Source: DATDCY01 sp031406795 [NCBI: Candidatus Rokuibacteriota bacterium] (GTDB lineage: Bacteria; JAUVQV01). From it: a stretch of DNA of 5,746 bases. The position numbers were made by a program, and so were the translations under genes. Location of the stretch: positions 1 to 5,746 of the forward strand of contig JANOHV010000211.1 of assembly GCA_031406795.1 (NCBI GenBank). Reading direction: 5' to 3'. Below, one piece after another: positions 4,456-5,746 of the stretch (position 1 is its first letter; the number at the start of each line of letters is the position of its first letter). The notes beneath the pieces were generated by a model. The model saw only the letters and a program-made list of their open reading frames with translations. It made no database searches and had not been told where the DNA came from.

Positions 4456-5746
4456 ATGGAATCCTGGAGGCAGCAGCTCTTCCGCGAACTTCCCAAGGTC
4501 GACGAGATGCTGGACTGGCCCGAGGTGCAGGCCGGCGCGCAAGGCTATCCGCGGTGGGCGCTGCTGGATGCGATCCGAGAGACCCTCGATCGCCGCCGCG
4601 AGCTGCTGGGAGATCTCAGCGCTCCGGCGGCCGACGCCGGCGGGGACCGGCCGGAGCTGGCGGCCAGGGCGATCGCCCTGCTGCTCAAGCGGGGTGGGGC
4701 CAATCTGCGGGCCGTCATCAACGCCTCAGGCATCATCGTGCACACGAACCTCGGCCGCTCGCCGCTTGCGCGCGAAGCCCTGCAGCAGATCGAACGGGTT
4801 GCACGCGGCTACTCCAACCTCGAGTACTGCCTGGACCGCGGGGAACGCGGCTCGCGCCAGGACCACTGCGAGGAACTCCTGCGTCGCCTGACCGGCGCAG
4901 AGGCGGCCCTGGCGGTGAACAACAACGCGGCGGCGGTCTTCCTCTGCCTCAACTCCCTGGCGGAAGGGCGCGAGGTGATCGTCTCCCGCGGCCAACTCGT
5001 CGAGATCGGCGGCTCCTTCCGGATCCCGGACGTCATGCGCAAGAGCGGCGCAGTGCTGCGCGAGGTCGGGACCACCAACAAGACGAAAGCGGCCGATTAC
5101 CGCGAGGCCATCGGTCCGCAGACCGCGCTGCTGATGCGCGTCCACACCAGTAACTTCCGCGTAGTCGGCTTCACCGCGTCCGTCGAACTGCCGGAGCTCG
5201 TGGCGGTGGGGCAAGCCGCCGCGGTCCCGGTCATGGACGACCTTGGCAGCGGCTGCCTGGTCGATCTGGCGCCCTACGGGCTGCCGGGGGAGCCGACGGT
5301 CCAGGACGCGGTCGCAGCTGGTGCCGCGCTGGTCACGTTCAGCGGCGACAAACTCCTCGGCGCGCCGCAGGCCGGGCTGATCGTCGGCCGCGGCGACCTG
5401 ATCGAACGCATCCGGAAGAACCCGCTGCATCGCGCGATGCGCATCGACAAGCTCACGCTCGCCGGGCTGGAGGCGACCCTGCGGCTCTACCTGGACGGCG
5501 AACGCGGGTTGGCGCGAATACCGGCGCTGCGCATGATCGCCGCGCCCGTCGACGCCGTCCGGCGGCGCGCCCGCGGCGCCCTGCGCCGGCTCTCCCCCGA
5601 AACCCGACCCGCCTGGCGGGCGGCGGTCGTCCCGACGACCTGCCAGGTCGGGGGCGGCGCGCTGCCGCTGGAGCCCCTCTTGTCCGCGGCGCTGGCTCTC
5701 GGCGGCCCCGATCGGCCCGCCCACCGCCTCGAGGAGGCGCTGCGCC
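4456..5746 (+). CDS. selA: L-seryl-tRNA(Sec) selenium transferase (selenocysteine synthase), 3' end cut by the window
   Basis: SelA is a PLP-dependent enzyme that converts Ser-tRNA(Sec) to Sec-tRNA(Sec) using selenophosphate. 430 residues are visible and the frame is still open at the window edge, so a few tens of residues are probably missing from a family length of about 460-470. The N-terminal tRNA-binding domain covers about residues 1-75. The catalytic core includes RAVINASGIIVHTNLGRSPL (85-104), EYCLDRGERGSR (123-134), the NNNAAAVFLCL segment (155-165), the MDDLGSG PLP region (260-266) and the Schiff-base Lys299 in FSGDKLLGAPQAG. QVGGGALPLEPL (397-408) matches the conserved C-terminal part. 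The ATG at 4456 has GAAAGG (4440-4445) 10 nt upstream; an in-frame GTG at 4447 is too close to that site. The gene implies selenoprotein synthesis; selB is the expected downstream neighbour but is not visible. Confidence 0.96.
   Translation, partial: MESWRQQLFRELPKVDEMLDWPEVQAGAQGYPRWALLDAIRETLDRRRELLGDLSAPAADAGGDRPELAARAIALLLKRGGANLRAVINASGIIVHTNLGRSPLAREALQQIERVARGYSNLEYCLDRGERGSRQDHCEELLRRLTGAEAALAVNNNAAAVFLCLNSLAEGREVIVSRGQLVEIGGSFRIPDVMRKSGAVLREVGTTNKTKAADYREAIGPQTALLMRVHTSNFRVVGFTASVELPELVAVGQAAAVPVMDDLGSGCLVDLAPYGLPGEPTVQDAVAAGAALVTFSGDKLLGAPQAGLIVGRGDLIERIRKNPLHRAMRIDKLTLAGLEATLRLYLDGERGLARIPALRMIAAPVDAVRRRARGALRRLSPETRPAWRAAVVPTTCQVGGGALPLEPLLSAALALGGPDRPAHRLEEALR

Noticed and set aside
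4330-4542. Upstream extension of the TlpA-like gene to 4542
   Set aside because: It would run through the selA 5' end and promoter and bury the signal peptide 71 residues inside the protein.
4389-5153. Plus-strand open frame of 254 codons overlapping the selA 5' region
   Set aside because: It is a different frame from selA, begins inside the selA promoter, and its translation is Arg/Gly/Pro-rich without a domain.
4726-5724. Long minus-strand open frame opposite selA (332 codons)
   Set aside because: It lies opposite a selA with all catalytic motifs intact. The translation is a Gln/Arg/Asp-rich shadow.

Overview
The window is a GC-rich bacterial chromosomal segment that is almost fully coding. 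It carries three transcription units. The first runs left to right: hemL, atpZ, atpI, atpB and atpE (107-3148), closed by a strong intrinsic terminator (3165-3197). The second, on the minus strand and converging on that terminator, is one gene for an exported thioredoxin-fold/TPR protein (3217-4329). The third is selA on the plus strand (4456 to the window edge). It is divergent from the second across a 126-bp intergenic region that holds a plausible promoter and an inverted repeat.

Organism: the window makes glutamate-1-semialdehyde aminomutase (C5 tetrapyrrole route). Its F-type ATP synthase membrane genes (atpZ-atpI-atpB-atpE) are separated from the F1/stalk genes. Its c subunit has a Sec-type signal peptide, and it has a selenocysteine synthase. 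From memory, this mixture is most reminiscent of delta-proteobacterial lineages (Desulfobacterota/Desulfuromonadota) or Acidobacteriota. That placement is inference, not demonstrated by the sequence.

How the genes work together: the first unit couples haem/sirohaem/corrin precursor supply to assembly of the Fo rotor-stator. AtpZ and AtpI are small membrane proteins that assist c-ring assembly or Mg2+/Ca2+ handling, AtpB is the stator channel and AtpE the rotor. The genes overlap or nearly touch (TGATG, GTGA and a 7-bp gap), so translational coupling is likely, and atpE alone has a near-perfect Shine-Dalgarno, fitting its high copy number per complex. SelA converts Ser-tRNA(Sec) to Sec-tRNA(Sec) and implies that selenoproteins are made. 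selB would be expected downstream but lies outside the window.

Most of the window is conventional. The points worth a second look are: a TlpA-like protein whose catalytic Cys pair is replaced by Ser (SPRS) and which is fused to TPRs; a c subunit that has both a signal peptide and most of the known Na+-ligand residues; and two dyad-symmetric sites placed on the predicted promoters of hemL and selA. I see no clear sign of a wholly new multi-gene system, mobile element, CRISPR array or RNA gene.
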